From: Cellulomonas fimi ATCC 484
GTDB lineage: Bacteria > Actinomycetota > Actinomycetes > Actinomycetales > Cellulomonadaceae
Length of the DNA: 64,000 nt
Direction: 5' to 3'
Assembly (NCBI RefSeq): GCF_000212695.1
Contig: NC_015514.1
Span: forward strand, 2,232,001 to 2,296,000
The notes under the pieces were generated by a model, which worked only from the letters and a program-made list of their open reading frames with translations, ran no database searches and was not told where the DNA came from. Positions 38,666 to 47,600 of this stretch are shown piece after piece. Every line of letters begins with the position of its first letter. Position 1 is the first letter of the stretch. Made by a program: the position numbers and the translations under genes.

Positions 38666-38708
38666 CGAGGGCCGTCACCAGGAAGCTGGGGCGGCCCTCA
38701 GTCGTGTG
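38661..38708 (+). repeat. Right 48-bp direct repeat (putative attR)
   Basis: Second copy of the sequence at 30479-30526, including the same hairpin arms (GAGGGCCG / CGGCCCTC). No tRNA sequence precedes this copy. It joins the broken PaaK-like gene to the GH3 side of the chromosome. Confidence 0.85.
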
Positions 38709-38737
38709 CGCCGCGGGCACTCCTCCGTGTGCACCGT

Positions 38738-38769
38738 GGGGTGGCCGTCGCTCGCGCGGCGACCACCCC
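38738..38769 (-). terminator. Hairpin after the GH3 gene
   Basis: GGGGTGG and CCACCCC arms extended inward by CGTCGC/GCGGCG with two mismatches around TCGC, 21 bases past the GH3 stop on the minus strand. Confidence 0.6.
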
Positions 38770-38789
38770 GTGTGCCGTCGGTGACGGGC

Positions 38790-41537
38790 TCAGCGGAGCA
38801 GCGCGTTGCCGCCGAGCCGCAGGGTCCCCTGGAGCCGGATGTCACCGGACGACGAGCCGACGTACACCGGGACGTTGCCCGTGGGCGTCTGCCAGCGGTC
38901 GCGGTCGACGTCCCAGTACGACACCGACTCCGGGCTGAGCGTCACGGTGACCTGCTTGCGCTCACCGGGCGCCAGCGACACCGTCTCCCACCCGGCGAGC
39001 ACCCGCGGCGCGGTCTCGACCCGGCGGGTCGGCAGGTTCCCGACGTACACCTGGACGGTCTCCGTGCCGGCGACGGCGCCGGTGTTGCGGACGGCGACCC
39101 TCACCTCCAGCCGCGGGCCGTCCCCGGAGCCGGCGCCGTTGGTGATCGTCGTGCGCAGGTTCCGGTAGTCGAACGTCGTGTAGGACAGCCCGTGCCCGAA
39201 CGGGTACTGCGGCTCGATGCCGAGCTCCTCGTAGCCGCGGTAGCCGACGTAGATGCCCTCGGAGAACTGCTGGTCCAGGCCGGCGCCGGGGTACTGCGCC
39301 TCGCTGCTGAGGGGCGTGCTCTCCTCGTCGACGGGGAACGTCACGGGCAGCCGCCCGGAGGGGTTCGCGTCGCCGAAGAGGACCCGTGCGATGGCCCTCC
39401 CCTGCTCCTGCCCGCCGAACCAGGACTGCACGACGGCCGGGACGCCGTCCTCCCACTCGGACGTCTGGACGGCACCGCCGGTGGTCAGCACGACGACGGT
39501 CCGCGGGTTGGCCGCGGCGACCTGCCGGATGAGCTCGACCTGGCCGTTCGGCAGGTCGAGGTCGGGCTTGTCGCCACCCTCCGAGGAGTAGTCACGCACG
39601 ACGACGACCGCCGCCTGCGCGCTGCGTGCCGCGTCGGCCGCCGCCGACGCCTGCGGTGCGACCACGCCGTCCGGGGTCGTCCAGCCCAGCTGGAAGACGG
39701 CCCCCGCGTCCGTGCCACCAGGCCCGGCGTTGACGAACTCGACGCGCAGGTCACGCGCGACTCCCGCGACCAGGTCGACGGAGGCCGTGGTCGTGGTTGG
39801 CGTCGCCGCGCCGCCCAGCGGGGTCGTCAGGACAGGCTCGCCGTCCAGGTAGACGACCGCGGTGCCCGTCGTGGTCACCGCGAGCTCGTAGCTCCCCGTG
39901 ACGGGGGCGGTGAGCTGCCCGGTCCAGCGGATCGAGGCGCCCATGTCGCGGGTCTGCGGCGGGAAGTGCGGGGACTGGGCGTTGAAGCCCTCGAACAGGA
40001 AGAACCCCGCGTTGATCGCCGCGTACGGGTCGGTGCGGTCGGCGATGGTGTCGCCGGTGAAGTCGTCCGTCGCGAAGTACTCGGCGCGCAGCCCGGCTCC
40101 GTCGCCGAGCGCGGACGTGAGGAAGTCCGACGGGATCGGGTCGGGGCCCGGCACCAGCGCGGCCGACGTCACCGGGTCGGAGCCCGCGACGTGCGTCACC
40201 TGCACCCCGGCGCCGACGCGCTCCTGGATGCCCTGCAGCGGGCTGACGGTGGCGGTCGGCCGGACGAGCGAGCTGCCGCCCCCGGCGACCACGACGTCGG
40301 CGTCGGCGCCGATCACGGCGATCGACCCCACGGCGCCGGTCAGGGGCAGCGCGGCGTCGTCGTTCTTCAGCAGGACGATCGCCCGCTCGGCCACGGCCCG
40401 CGCGAACTCCCCGTGCTCCTGCTCGGGCAGCGGCTGGATCACGGGCGGGTGGTCGAACAGCCCCAGGCCGAACATCGGCCGCAGGATGCGCAGGACGGCG
40501 TCGTCGATCCGCGAGACCGGCACCTGGCCGGACCGCACCGCGTCGAGCAGCGGGCCGCAGAAGAAGCACGTCCCCGGGCCCACCTCGGGCGTGAGGTTGC
40601 CGGGCATCTCCTGGTCCAGCCCGCCGAGCACCGCGGGCACCGTGCTGTGCGTCGCGCCGTAGTCGCTCATGACCCAGCCCTCGAAGTCGAGCTGCGTCTT
40701 GAGGACCTGGTTGAGCAGCTCGTCGCTCTCGCACGCGTACACGCCGTTGACCTTGTTGAACGCGCACATCGCCGAGCCCGGGCGCCCCTCCTCGACACCG
40801 ATCGCGAACGGGCGGGTGTAGACCTCCTGCAGCGTGCGCTCGTCGACGACGGCGTTGCCGCCGGAGAGCCGGTTCGTCTCCTGCGTGTAGACGTTGTAGT
40901 GCTTGATGTCCGCCACGACCGGGTGCTGCTGGATGCCGCGGATCACCCCGGCGCCCATCGTCCCCGACAGCAGCGGGTCCTCCCCGAGCGCCTCGAACGC
41001 GCGTCCGGCCTGGGCCACGCGCGCGATGTCCACCGCGGGAGCGAGGAGCACGTTGTGCCCCGTGCGGAACGCCTCGTCGCCGGCGACGTCGCCGTACTGC
41101 TGCGCGAGCGCACGGTCCCACGTCGCCGCGAGGGCGATGGGCGCCGGCAGCTGCGTGGCCTGCTGCTCGTTGACGTCGGGGTTGGCGATGCGCACGCCCG
41201 CGGGGCCGTCGGCCATGGTCAGGGCCGGGATGCCCAGGCGTGGGATGGGGCCGTTGTAGAACCCGTAGTAGTTGTTGAGCTCGCCGTGCATCATGTCGAC
41301 CTTCTCGTCGAGGGTCATCCGACGCAGGAGGTCGCGCGCGCGCTCGGTGTCGTCCTCCGACTCGTCCCACCACCACACCGGCGGGAAGGACTGGGGCCGG
41401 AGCTCGGCGGCGATCTCGGCCTCGCGGTCGAGATCCGGTTCGGCGGCGGCCGCGGGGACCGCCGTGGCGACGACCGCGGTCGTGGCGAGCGCGACCGCGA
41501 GGCGCGTGCGGGCGCGCCGAGGTGGACGTGAGGACAT
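38790..41537 (-). CDS. Secreted GH3 beta-glucosidase-like glycoside hydrolase with PA14 domain
   Basis: 915 aa. A Sec signal peptide (residues 1-32, AAAA end) precedes the GH3 catalytic barrel; the nucleophile is D292 in FEGWVMSDYGATHS, with PIPRLGIPALTMADGPAGVR and FNKVNGVYACES typical of the family. The second GH3 domain is interrupted by a PA14 module (about 470-620, YFATDDFTGDTIADRTDPYAAINAGFF to VNAGPGG) and followed by DYSSEGGDKPDLDLP (acid/base region) and a FnIII-like tail. It should release beta-linked glucose or related sugars outside the cell, in line with a plant-polymer degrader. CFFC near 332 could form a disulfide. Confidence 0.92.
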   Translation of the reverse strand: MSSRPPRRARTRLAVALATTAVVATAVPAAAAEPDLDREAEIAAELRPQSFPPVWWWDESEDDTERARDLLRRMTLDEKVDMMHGELNNYYGFYNGPIPRLGIPALTMADGPAGVRIANPDVNEQQATQLPAPIALAATWDRALAQQYGDVAGDEAFRTGHNVLLAPAVDIARVAQAGRAFEALGEDPLLSGTMGAGVIRGIQQHPVVADIKHYNVYTQETNRLSGGNAVVDERTLQEVYTRPFAIGVEEGRPGSAMCAFNKVNGVYACESDELLNQVLKTQLDFEGWVMSDYGATHSTVPAVLGGLDQEMPGNLTPEVGPGTCFFCGPLLDAVRSGQVPVSRIDDAVLRILRPMFGLGLFDHPPVIQPLPEQEHGEFARAVAERAIVLLKNDDAALPLTGAVGSIAVIGADADVVVAGGGSSLVRPTATVSPLQGIQERVGAGVQVTHVAGSDPVTSAALVPGPDPIPSDFLTSALGDGAGLRAEYFATDDFTGDTIADRTDPYAAINAGFFLFEGFNAQSPHFPPQTRDMGASIRWTGQLTAPVTGSYELAVTTTGTAVVYLDGEPVLTTPLGGAATPTTTTASVDLVAGVARDLRVEFVNAGPGGTDAGAVFQLGWTTPDGVVAPQASAAADAARSAQAAVVVVRDYSSEGGDKPDLDLPNGQVELIRQVAAANPRTVVVLTTGGAVQTSEWEDGVPAVVQSWFGGQEQGRAIARVLFGDANPSGRLPVTFPVDEESTPLSSEAQYPGAGLDQQFSEGIYVGYRGYEELGIEPQYPFGHGLSYTTFDYRNLRTTITNGAGSGDGPRLEVRVAVRNTGAVAGTETVQVYVGNLPTRRVETAPRVLAGWETVSLAPGERKQVTVTLSPESVSYWDVDRDRWQTPTGNVPVYVGSSSGDIRLQGTLRLGGNALLR

Positions 41538-41616
41538 CGGATGCTCCCCTGCACTCCCGGCCGCGGCGATGAAAGGCGGCTTCTTTGCCCCCGGGGTGCC
41601 GTGCGGCCGAGCCCTC

Positions 41617-41646
41617 AGTAGTGCACCCGCTTCTGACAGCCGTCAA
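41617..41646 (-). promoter_or_regulatory. Possible promoter of the GH3 gene
   Basis: On the minus strand TTGACG (41646-41641), 18 bases, ACTACT (41622-41617), 80 bases before the start. The -35 overlaps a short inverted repeat TGAC-N4-GTCA (41634-41645). No CebR-type operator (TGGGAGCGCTCCCA) was seen in 41538-41788. Confidence 0.4.
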
Positions 41647-41788
41647 GACATCCCGGCACACACGCAGGTCACGCGTCGCGGGGCCCGGCGTGTCGCCCGG
41701 GACCCGACACGGGCCCGCGGTCGGTGGCGGTGGGCACGTCGCCACGCGGGGCAAGCGGCTCGGTCGCGCAGAGGTCGAGGTCGTGGCG

Positions 41789-42382
41789 TCAGGACGGGCG
41801 TGGGGTCCCGTAGGCGGTGAGGACCGTGTCGACCACCGTGCGGACGTAGTCGGCGTCGACCCGACCGGCTCCGACCCACCGGCGGTAGAACAGCGGACCC
41901 GTGACGAGGTCCAGCACGTCGACCGGGTCGGTCTCGGGCGGCAGCTCGCCGCGGGCGATCCCGCGGCGGATCACGAGCAGCACGGGCGCGTGGCGCGTCG
42001 TCGCCTCCTCGCGGTGCAGCGCGGCGAACCGCGGATCCCGTTCGGCGGCATCGATCAGCGCGGGCATGAGCCGTGCCGCGGGACCGGCGAGCGCCGCCGC
42101 CAGTCCCTCGACGAGCACCAGGAGGTCGTCGCGCAGGGACCCGCTGTCGGGTGCCGATGGCACCTGCAGCACGCTCCCGAACGCCGCGAGGACGAGGGCG
42201 GACTGGCTCGGCCAGTGCCGGTAGATCGTCGTCCTGGCCACGCCGGTGCGCTCGCTCACGGCCTCGATCGTCGTGCCGGCGATCCCGCGCTCGATCACCA
42301 GCTCGACGGTTCCCGCCAGGACCCGGTCGCGTGAGCGCACGACCCGAGGGTCGAGCGACGTCGGCGGCTGCGCATCGCTCAT
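41789..42382 (-). CDS. TetR-family transcriptional regulator
   Basis: 197 aa. The N-terminal HTH spans ILAGTVELV-type RVLAGTVELVIERGIAGTTIEAVSERTGVARTTIYRHWPSQSAL (about residues 22-66), followed by a ligand-binding domain of the TetR_C family (GIARGELPPETDPVDVLDLVTGPLFYRRWV). ATG at 42382 overlaps the stop of the NAD(P)-binding gene (ATGA), so it is co-transcribed with its likely target. It probably represses that operon through the palindrome at 43277-43298. Confidence 0.9.
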   Translation of the reverse strand: MSDAQPPTSLDPRVVRSRDRVLAGTVELVIERGIAGTTIEAVSERTGVARTTIYRHWPSQSALVLAAFGSVLQVPSAPDSGSLRDDLLVLVEGLAAALAGPAARLMPALIDAAERDPRFAALHREEATTRHAPVLLVIRRGIARGELPPETDPVDVLDLVTGPLFYRRWVGAGRVDADYVRTVVDTVLTAYGTPRPS

Positions 42383-43266
42383 GCGCGAGCCGCCCACAGG
42401 TCCCGGTGCTCGTGGACGTACTCCGTCAGGGTGCGACCGGACCGGCCCAGCAGGCGCTCGAGCGTCGGGTCGACCGTCTCGGCCTGGCCTCGTCGCAGCC
42501 CCGCATGCAGCACGGTCTGCACGAGCGCCTGCGCGCTCGGGCGTCCCTGGCGCCGCACGTGCCGCAGGTACCGCAGCGCGGAGGTCGGCTCGTAGGTGAT
42601 CGTGCGTCCCAGCTCGTCGCTGAGGATCGCCGCGACCTCGGTGAACCGCAGCGCCTGCGGCCCGGTGAGGGTGTACGCGGCGCCGCGGTGCGCCGCCGGG
42701 TCGGCGAGCACGTGTGCGGCGACGTCACCGACGTCGCGCACGTCGATGAACGCCGCCCGCCCCTGCCCGGCAGGCAGCACGATGCGGTCACGCGTCACGA
42801 CGTCGTCGCGGTAGGCGTCGGCCAGGTTCTGGGCGAAGAAGCCCGGGCGCAGGATCGTCCAGGACCGCCCCGACGCGCGCAGGTGGGTCTCGACACGGTG
42901 GTGCGGAACGACCTTGTTGGTGTCCGCGCCGGTCACCGACGAGAACACCACGTGCTCGACGCCGTTCTCCCAGGCCACGTCGAGGAACGCGTTCAGGGTG
43001 GGGCCGACCTTCGAGATCGCGGGAGGCCGTACGAGGAACACCGCGGCGGCGCCCCGGACCGCCTCGACGAACGTGGTGGGGTCGAGGAGGTCCAGCTTCA
43101 CGGTCTCGACGTCCGCAGGCACGCGGAGTCGTGCGGGGCGGGTACCAGCCGCCCGCACCGGGATCCCGGCGCGGGCGAGCGATCGCACCGCCGCGCCGCC
43201 GACGTTCCCGCCGGCGCCGACGACGACCACCCGCCCGCTCCCCGCCACCTGCCGCTGCGTCTGCAC
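42379..43266 (-). CDS. NAD(P)H-binding NmrA/SDR-type protein
   Basis: 295 aa atypical short-chain dehydrogenase. The dinucleotide motif VVVVGAGGNVGGAAVRSLARAG lies at residues 13-34; VFLVRPPAISKVGPTLNAFLDVAWENGVEHVVFSSVTGADTNKVVPHHRVE and TILRPGFFAQNLAD match NAD(P)H:quinone oxidoreductase/NmrA-like proteins. Catalysis is not certain, as the SDR tyrosine is absent. GTG at 43266 lies six bases after a TATCCT -10-like element, suggesting a leaderless mRNA. Confidence 0.85.
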   Translation of the reverse strand: MQTQRQVAGSGRVVVVGAGGNVGGAAVRSLARAGIPVRAAGTRPARLRVPADVETVKLDLLDPTTFVEAVRGAAAVFLVRPPAISKVGPTLNAFLDVAWENGVEHVVFSSVTGADTNKVVPHHRVETHLRASGRSWTILRPGFFAQNLADAYRDDVVTRDRIVLPAGQGRAAFIDVRDVGDVAAHVLADPAAHRGAAYTLTGPQALRFTEVAAILSDELGRTITYEPTSALRYLRHVRRQGRPSAQALVQTVLHAGLRRGQAETVDPTLERLLGRSGRTLTEYVHEHRDLWAARA

Positions 43267-43276
43267 ACGGCGAGGA

Positions 43277-43298
43277 TACGCTACGCGCGTGTAGCGAA
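43277..43298. promoter_or_regulatory. TetR-type operator palindrome
   Basis: Half sites TACGCTACGCG and CGTGTAGCGAA form a 22-bp inverted repeat with two mismatched pairs, overlapping the likely -10 of the NmrA/TetR operon. Confidence 0.6.
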
Positions 43299-43389
43299 CG
43301 TCTTGCGCGCGAACGGCTGCGCGCCCGGTGCCGTCCCGGCGGCCCACGGGGCGGCATCGCCTGTGCACGGCTCCCCCGCCGGGGCCGGG

Positions 43390-44778
43390 TCAGCCGATCA
43401 GCGGACGCCCCTCAGGTCTGCGGAAGAGCCGCCCGCTCTCGCGCAGCACGAGTGCCGACGCGAACGTCACGGGTCCGAGGCGGCCCGCGAACATGAGCAC
43501 GACGAGGACGAGCTGGTGCCCGGGCGCCAGGTCGTCGGTGATGCCGGTCGACAGGCCGACGGTCGCGAACGCGGACACGACCTCGTAGAGCACCTGGTCG
43601 AGCGAGTACCGGCTGGTCGTCGCGATGAGCAGGGTCGCCGACACGACGGCCGCGACGCCGAGGAGCGACACCGCGAGCGCCTGGCGGATCGTCGCCGGGC
43701 TCAGCCGCCGGTCGAACAGCTCGACGTCGGGGGCGCCGCGGAGCTCGGCGAGGATCGCGAGGAGCAGCACGGCGAACGTGCCGACCTTGATCCCGCCGGC
43801 CGTGCCTGCGCTGCCGCCACCGATGAACATCAGGACGTCGGAGGCGAGCAGGGTGCCGGCGTTCATGGCGCCGGGATCGACGCTGTTGAACCCGGCGGTG
43901 CGCGGCATGACGGCCTGGAAGAACCCCGCGAGCACGCGGGCGGGTGGGTCGAGCGCCCCGAGGGTGTGCGGGTTGGTCCACTCGGCGGCGAGCATGAACA
44001 GCGTGCCGCCCACCAGCAGGACGGCGGTCATGAGCAGGGTCAGGCGGGTGTGGACGCTCCACCGGCGGGCGTGGCGGTGCTCGCGGAGCACCTCGAGGAC
44101 CACCGGGAAGCCCAGGCCGCCGACGATCACGGCACCGACCACGGGCAGGCAGACCCAGGGGTCGCCGGCGAAGCCGACGAGGTTGTCGGCGAAGAGGGCG
44201 AAGCCGGCGTTGTTGAACGCGGAGACGGAGTGGAAGACCCCGAGCCACACGCTCTCGGCGAGCGGGTGCCGGTAGGTGGTCGCGAAGCGGACGGTGAGGA
44301 CGAGCGCGGTGGCGGCCTCCACGGTGAGGGTGATCCGCGCGACGCCCAGCAGGACGCGTCGCACGTCGCCCAGGCCGACGCTCTTCGTCTCGGTCGCCGC
44401 CGCCATGCGGGTGCTCAGCCCCAGGCGGCGCGAGATGAGCAGGCCGAGCAGGGAGGCGAGCGTCATGATCCCGAACCCGCCGACCTGGATGAGCGCGAGG
44501 ATCGTCGCCTGGCCGAACGGGGACCAGTACGTGGCGGTGTCGACCACGACCAGGCCGGTCACGCACAGCGCCGACGTCGCGGTGAAGAGCGCGGTGAGCA
44601 GGTCGGCGCCGCCCGGGCCCGTCCGGGAGAGCGGCAGGGCGAGGACCGCCGTGCCCACGAGGACCCCGAGGCCGAAGCCGACGACGACCATCCGCACCGG
44701 GTGGTGCAGGCCGCGCCACGGTCGGTGGGGCCCGGCGCCGGAGTCAGCGGTGAGGGCCTCGCCGAAGCCTGCGGACAT
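43390..44778 (-). CDS. TrkH/KtrB-type potassium transporter
   Basis: 462 aa, four repeated M1-P-M2 units. The selectivity-filter glycines are visible in TATSALCVTGLVV, SAFNNAGFALF, MPRTAGFNSVD and FATVGLSTGIT. It is the membrane pore subunit of a Ktr/Trk K+ uptake system. No KtrA/TrkA regulatory RCK gene is adjacent. ATG at 44778 begins MSAGFGEALTADSG. Length and charge suit KtrB. Confidence 0.92.
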   Translation of the reverse strand: MSAGFGEALTADSGAGPHRPWRGLHHPVRMVVVGFGLGVLVGTAVLALPLSRTGPGGADLLTALFTATSALCVTGLVVVDTATYWSPFGQATILALIQVGGFGIMTLASLLGLLISRRLGLSTRMAAATETKSVGLGDVRRVLLGVARITLTVEAATALVLTVRFATTYRHPLAESVWLGVFHSVSAFNNAGFALFADNLVGFAGDPWVCLPVVGAVIVGGLGFPVVLEVLREHRHARRWSVHTRLTLLMTAVLLVGGTLFMLAAEWTNPHTLGALDPPARVLAGFFQAVMPRTAGFNSVDPGAMNAGTLLASDVLMFIGGGSAGTAGGIKVGTFAVLLLAILAELRGAPDVELFDRRLSPATIRQALAVSLLGVAAVVSATLLIATTSRYSLDQVLYEVVSAFATVGLSTGITDDLAPGHQLVLVVLMFAGRLGPVTFASALVLRESGRLFRRPEGRPLIG

Positions 44779-44885
44779 GCGTACCCCTCGAGACGGTGGC
44801 GTGGTCGCGCCGGCGGTCCGGACGAGGACCGAGCCTAGGACGCCGGACGCGCTGCACGGCCCAGCCGGCGCCGGGCGCCGTGCCG

Positions 44886-45653
44886 TCACAGCTCCGCCGT
44901 CGACCACCACCGCACCGTCGCGAACGCGCCCAGTCCACCGACCGGGACGGCCAGCAGCAGCTGCAGGAGCGTGACGTCCGCGGCCGCCGCCGCACCGCCC
45001 ATGCCGGCCCACAGTCCCGGTACGGCCCACGGGAACCACGCTCCGGCGCCGGCCACCGTCGCGACCTGCGTGAGCACGACGATGCCGAGCAGGGCGGCGA
45101 TCCCCGGCAGGTAGCCGCGTCGTGCACTGGCGACGAGCCCCACGGGAAGGGCGAGCAGGGCCGACAGGACGACGACGACGAGCGGGCGCACAGCGGCGCG
45201 CAGCGCCGCCTCGTCGGGCGCGCCGAGCCCGATGGCCAGGCCGGCGGGGACGGCGAGCACGATCGCCCCCGCCGCGCAGGCGACGGCCGTCAGCAAGACG
45301 GCGGCGAGCTTGGCCCGCACGATCGCGGGCAGCGGCGTCGGTAGCGCCTGCAGGCCGTGGACCGTGCCGTCGGTGAACTCGCGGCCGAGCACCCACGCGA
45401 CGAGGATCCCGACGGCGAGCAGCGTGGCCACGGACAGGATCTGGGCGAGCATGCCCAGGTAGGCCTCCCAGCCGGTGCCGTGGACCATCGGACGGACCTT
45501 GACGGCCATCTGGCTGTCGCCGCCGCCGAGCCCGACGGCCGTGAACGCCGCGGCCAGCAGGCAGCTCCCGACGACGAGGACGAGAGCGGCGGTCCGGGCG
45601 ACGGCGGAGCGCCTGAGCTTGAGCTGCTCGACGTCCCAGGCGGCGCTGCTCAT
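44886..45653 (-). CDS. ABC transporter permease, ABC-2 type
   Basis: 255 aa, six predicted helices, e.g. TAALVLVVGSCLLAAAFTAVGL and AQILSVATLLAVGILVAWVLGREFTDGTVH; the GREFTDGTVHGLQALP segment is typical of ABC-2 permeases. ATG overlaps the ATPase stop by four bases (ATGA). It forms an exporter with the next gene; substrate unknown. Confidence 0.88.
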   Translation of the reverse strand: MSSAAWDVEQLKLRRSAVARTAALVLVVGSCLLAAAFTAVGLGGGDSQMAVKVRPMVHGTGWEAYLGMLAQILSVATLLAVGILVAWVLGREFTDGTVHGLQALPTPLPAIVRAKLAAVLLTAVACAAGAIVLAVPAGLAIGLGAPDEAALRAAVRPLVVVVLSALLALPVGLVASARRGYLPGIAALLGIVVLTQVATVAGAGAWFPWAVPGLWAGMGGAAAAADVTLLQLLLAVPVGGLGAFATVRWWSTAEL

Positions 45654-46444
45654 GCGCTCCTCCCGGAGGGTGCGGGGCGCCGGGTCCGCGCCTGCTCGGT
45701 GGCGTACACCATCGCGAAGAACTGCCGCTCGAGGTCCGTCCCGTCGGGGGCGAGGTGGCCGACGGCGCGTCCGCGGTGGACGACCGTGATGCGGTCGGCG
45801 ATCCGGGCGACCTCGTCGAGGTGGTGGCTGGACACGAGCACGCCCGTCCCGGCGGAGCGCCGCTCACGCAGCCAGGTGCGCACGAGGACCACGCCCGCCG
45901 GGTCGAGGGCCGTGGTGGGCTCGTCGAGGACGAGCAGCAGCGGTTCGTGCACGGCGGCGCAGGCCAGGCCCAGCCGCTGACGGTTGCCCATCGAGAGGGT
46001 CCGGGCGCCGCGGTCGGCCCAGTGGTCGAGCTCCAGGTCGTGCACGACGCGCTGCGCGGCGGACCGGGCCGGGTCACGTGGCATCCCGTGGAGCCGGGCG
46101 GCTGCGACGACGGTCTCCCGCACGGTGAGCTCGGGGTACGCGAACGGCGCCTCGACGAGGTGCCCGACGTGCGCCCAGACGCCCGCCGGGGCGCGCCACG
46201 CCGGGACGTCCCCGGTGCCGGGCAGCCGCAGGTGCGCGGTGCCGGCGTCGGGGCGCAGCATCCCGAGGGCGACGCGCATGAGCGTCGACTTGCCCGCACC
46301 GTTGAGACCGACGACGGCGTGGATCTCCCCCGGGGCCACGGTGAGGTCGAGGCCGTCGAGCGCACGCTCGTCGCCGAAGCTGCGCCGCACCTGCGTGAGC
46401 CGCAGGAGCGGGTCGGTCGCCGTCGCCGCTGCCGTCGCCGACAT
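45650..46444 (-). CDS. ABC transporter ATP-binding protein
   Basis: 264 aa. Walker A VVGLNGAGKSTLM, signature LSMGNRQRLGLA, Walker B LLLVLDEPTTALD and switch His in VLVSSHHLDEVA. Drug-exporter-type ATPases of this size pair with ABC-2 permeases. The ATG at 46444 begins MSATAAATATDPLLRL; upstream in-frame sequence is antisense-like. It stands four bases after the TetR stop, so the exporter genes probably share that promoter. Confidence 0.92.
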   Translation of the reverse strand: MSATAAATATDPLLRLTQVRRSFGDERALDGLDLTVAPGEIHAVVGLNGAGKSTLMRVALGMLRPDAGTAHLRLPGTGDVPAWRAPAGVWAHVGHLVEAPFAYPELTVRETVVAAARLHGMPRDPARSAAQRVVHDLELDHWADRGARTLSMGNRQRLGLACAAVHEPLLLVLDEPTTALDPAGVVLVRTWLRERRSAGTGVLVSSHHLDEVARIADRITVVHRGRAVGHLAPDGTDLERQFFAMVYATEQARTRRPAPSGRSA

Positions 46445-46448
46445 GCGA

Positions 46449-47030
46449 TCACCGTCCCCCGTCGGGCGCGGACGCGGCCGGGACGGGTTCGGGACCCAGC
46501 ACCTCGAGCGACCGAGTGATGAGCGAGCCGAGGGTCGGACCGGTCGAGGCGGCGCCCCACTGCAGCAGCCCCTCGGTGAGCGCCGCGAGGCACGCAGCGG
46601 AGGCCACGCGCGCCTCGAGGGCGTCGACGCCGTCGGCGACGAGGGCGTCGGCGACGAGCTCGCCCGTCCGTCGGTTGTTCTCCGCGGCGCGGGCCATGAG
46701 GCCGCGGTGACCCGCGATGAGGCGGACGCGTGCGCGCGTCTCGTCCGCGGTCGGCTCCGGCAGCGCGGCCCACGCGGTCGTGATGCCGAGCCTGACACGG
46801 TCGACGGCGCGCATCGCCGGGTCCTGGGCTCGGACGGCGTCGACGATGACGTCGTCGTACGGGTCGTCCATCACGACGTCCTCCTTGGTGGCGAAGTACC
46901 GGAAGAACGTCATGTGCGAGACGCCCGCCTCGGCCGCGACCTGGTTGACGGTGGTGGCGTCGAACCCGTGGTCGAGGAAGAGCCGGAGCGCGACGGCTCG
47001 CAGGCGGTCGCGCGTCGACGGGCCGGGCAT
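46449..47030 (-). CDS. TetR-family repressor of the ABC exporter
   Basis: 193 aa. The HTH is RLRAVALRLFLDHGFDATTVNQVAAEAGVSHMTFFRYFATKEDVV (residues 10-54), with the MftR/TetR_C-like remainder. It is the first gene of the TetR-ATPase-permease operon and stands seven bases after a perfect palindrome, so autorepression is likely, relieved by a transported compound (inference). Confidence 0.92.
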   Translation of the reverse strand: MPGPSTRDRLRAVALRLFLDHGFDATTVNQVAAEAGVSHMTFFRYFATKEDVVMDDPYDDVIVDAVRAQDPAMRAVDRVRLGITTAWAALPEPTADETRARVRLIAGHRGLMARAAENNRRTGELVADALVADGVDALEARVASAACLAALTEGLLQWGAASTGPTLGSLITRSLEVLGPEPVPAASAPDGGR

Positions 47031-47036
47031 GGCTCG

Positions 47037-47053
47037 ATGTTAGTCACTAACAT
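47037..47053. promoter_or_regulatory. Perfect palindromic TetR operator
   Basis: ATGTTAGTCACTAACAT, 17 bp, a perfect inverted repeat about a single base. On the minus strand it contains TAACAT, a good -10 placed six bases before the TetR ATG, so repressor binding would cover the promoter and the mRNA may be leaderless. Confidence 0.8.
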
Positions 47054-47079
47054 CCGGCCGTGGCCAGAGGTCGCGCGAC

Positions 47080-47567
47080 CAGGCCCCCGCTGTCGGGGCG
47101 CCGCCGCAGGGAGCCCGGACGTCCCATGAAGGATCCGTCGACCTCGCAGGGCGTCGCCCTCAGGCCCGCTGACGGGCACGAAGCCCGCCTGCAGGTCGAC
47201 CGACTCCAGGACCGCCGTGCGGCCGTCCCGGGAGACGTCGAGCGTGAACGGCGGCACGGGCACGTCGAGAGGGCGCCACGTCGAGCCGTCGTCCGTGGCC
47301 CGCAGCGCGGCACCGTCGAGCGCGAGCACGCCCGAACGGGAGGCGTCGTCCCCGAACCGGTCGAGACCCTCGTGCGTGGCCAGGTGCACGCGCCCGTCCG
47401 CGGGGTCCATCGCGACGCCGTGCCCGTGCTCGCCGGGGAGCGACGAGCCGGCGCCGTCGGCGTGCGTGTGCGCGTGCCCGTCGCCCGCGGTGGTCGGCGA
47501 CGTCGCTGCGGGCGACGCGGTCCCCGCGGTGCCGGCGTCCCGAGCGGGACCGTCCCCGGCGGACGCG
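47080..47567 (-). pseudogene. Remnant of a second beta-propeller lipoprotein gene (F510_1955-like)
   Basis: HAHTHADGAGSSLPGEHGHGVAMDPADGRVHLATHEGLDRF and ATDDGSTWRPLDVPV with FTLDVSRDGRTAVLESVDLQAGFVP match the start and middle of the same family as the gene at 33968-34849. An in-frame TGA stands before PSASAGDG (47567), so no signal peptide or lipobox is left, and the C-terminal half is missing or shifted into another frame after about 47125. Middle and end blades are absent. Confidence 0.6.
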
Positions 47568-47591
47568 GACGGTCAGGCCCGCCGTCGGCGC

Positions 47592-47600
47592 TTCATGAAG
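47592..47600. promoter_or_regulatory. TTCATGAAG motif, first copy
   Basis: TTCATGAAG followed by ATCGCG, just upstream of the propeller remnant. A near-identical site (TTCATGAAG, TCCGCG) stands at 49421-49435 between the DUF305 gene and the response regulator, so both may be bound by that regulator. Confidence 0.35.

Noticed and set aside
38094..41531. Long plus-strand frame from the PaaK-like start through the GH3 region
   Set aside because: Only the first ~97 codons resemble a protein; beyond that it is frameshifted and then antisense to the GH3 gene.
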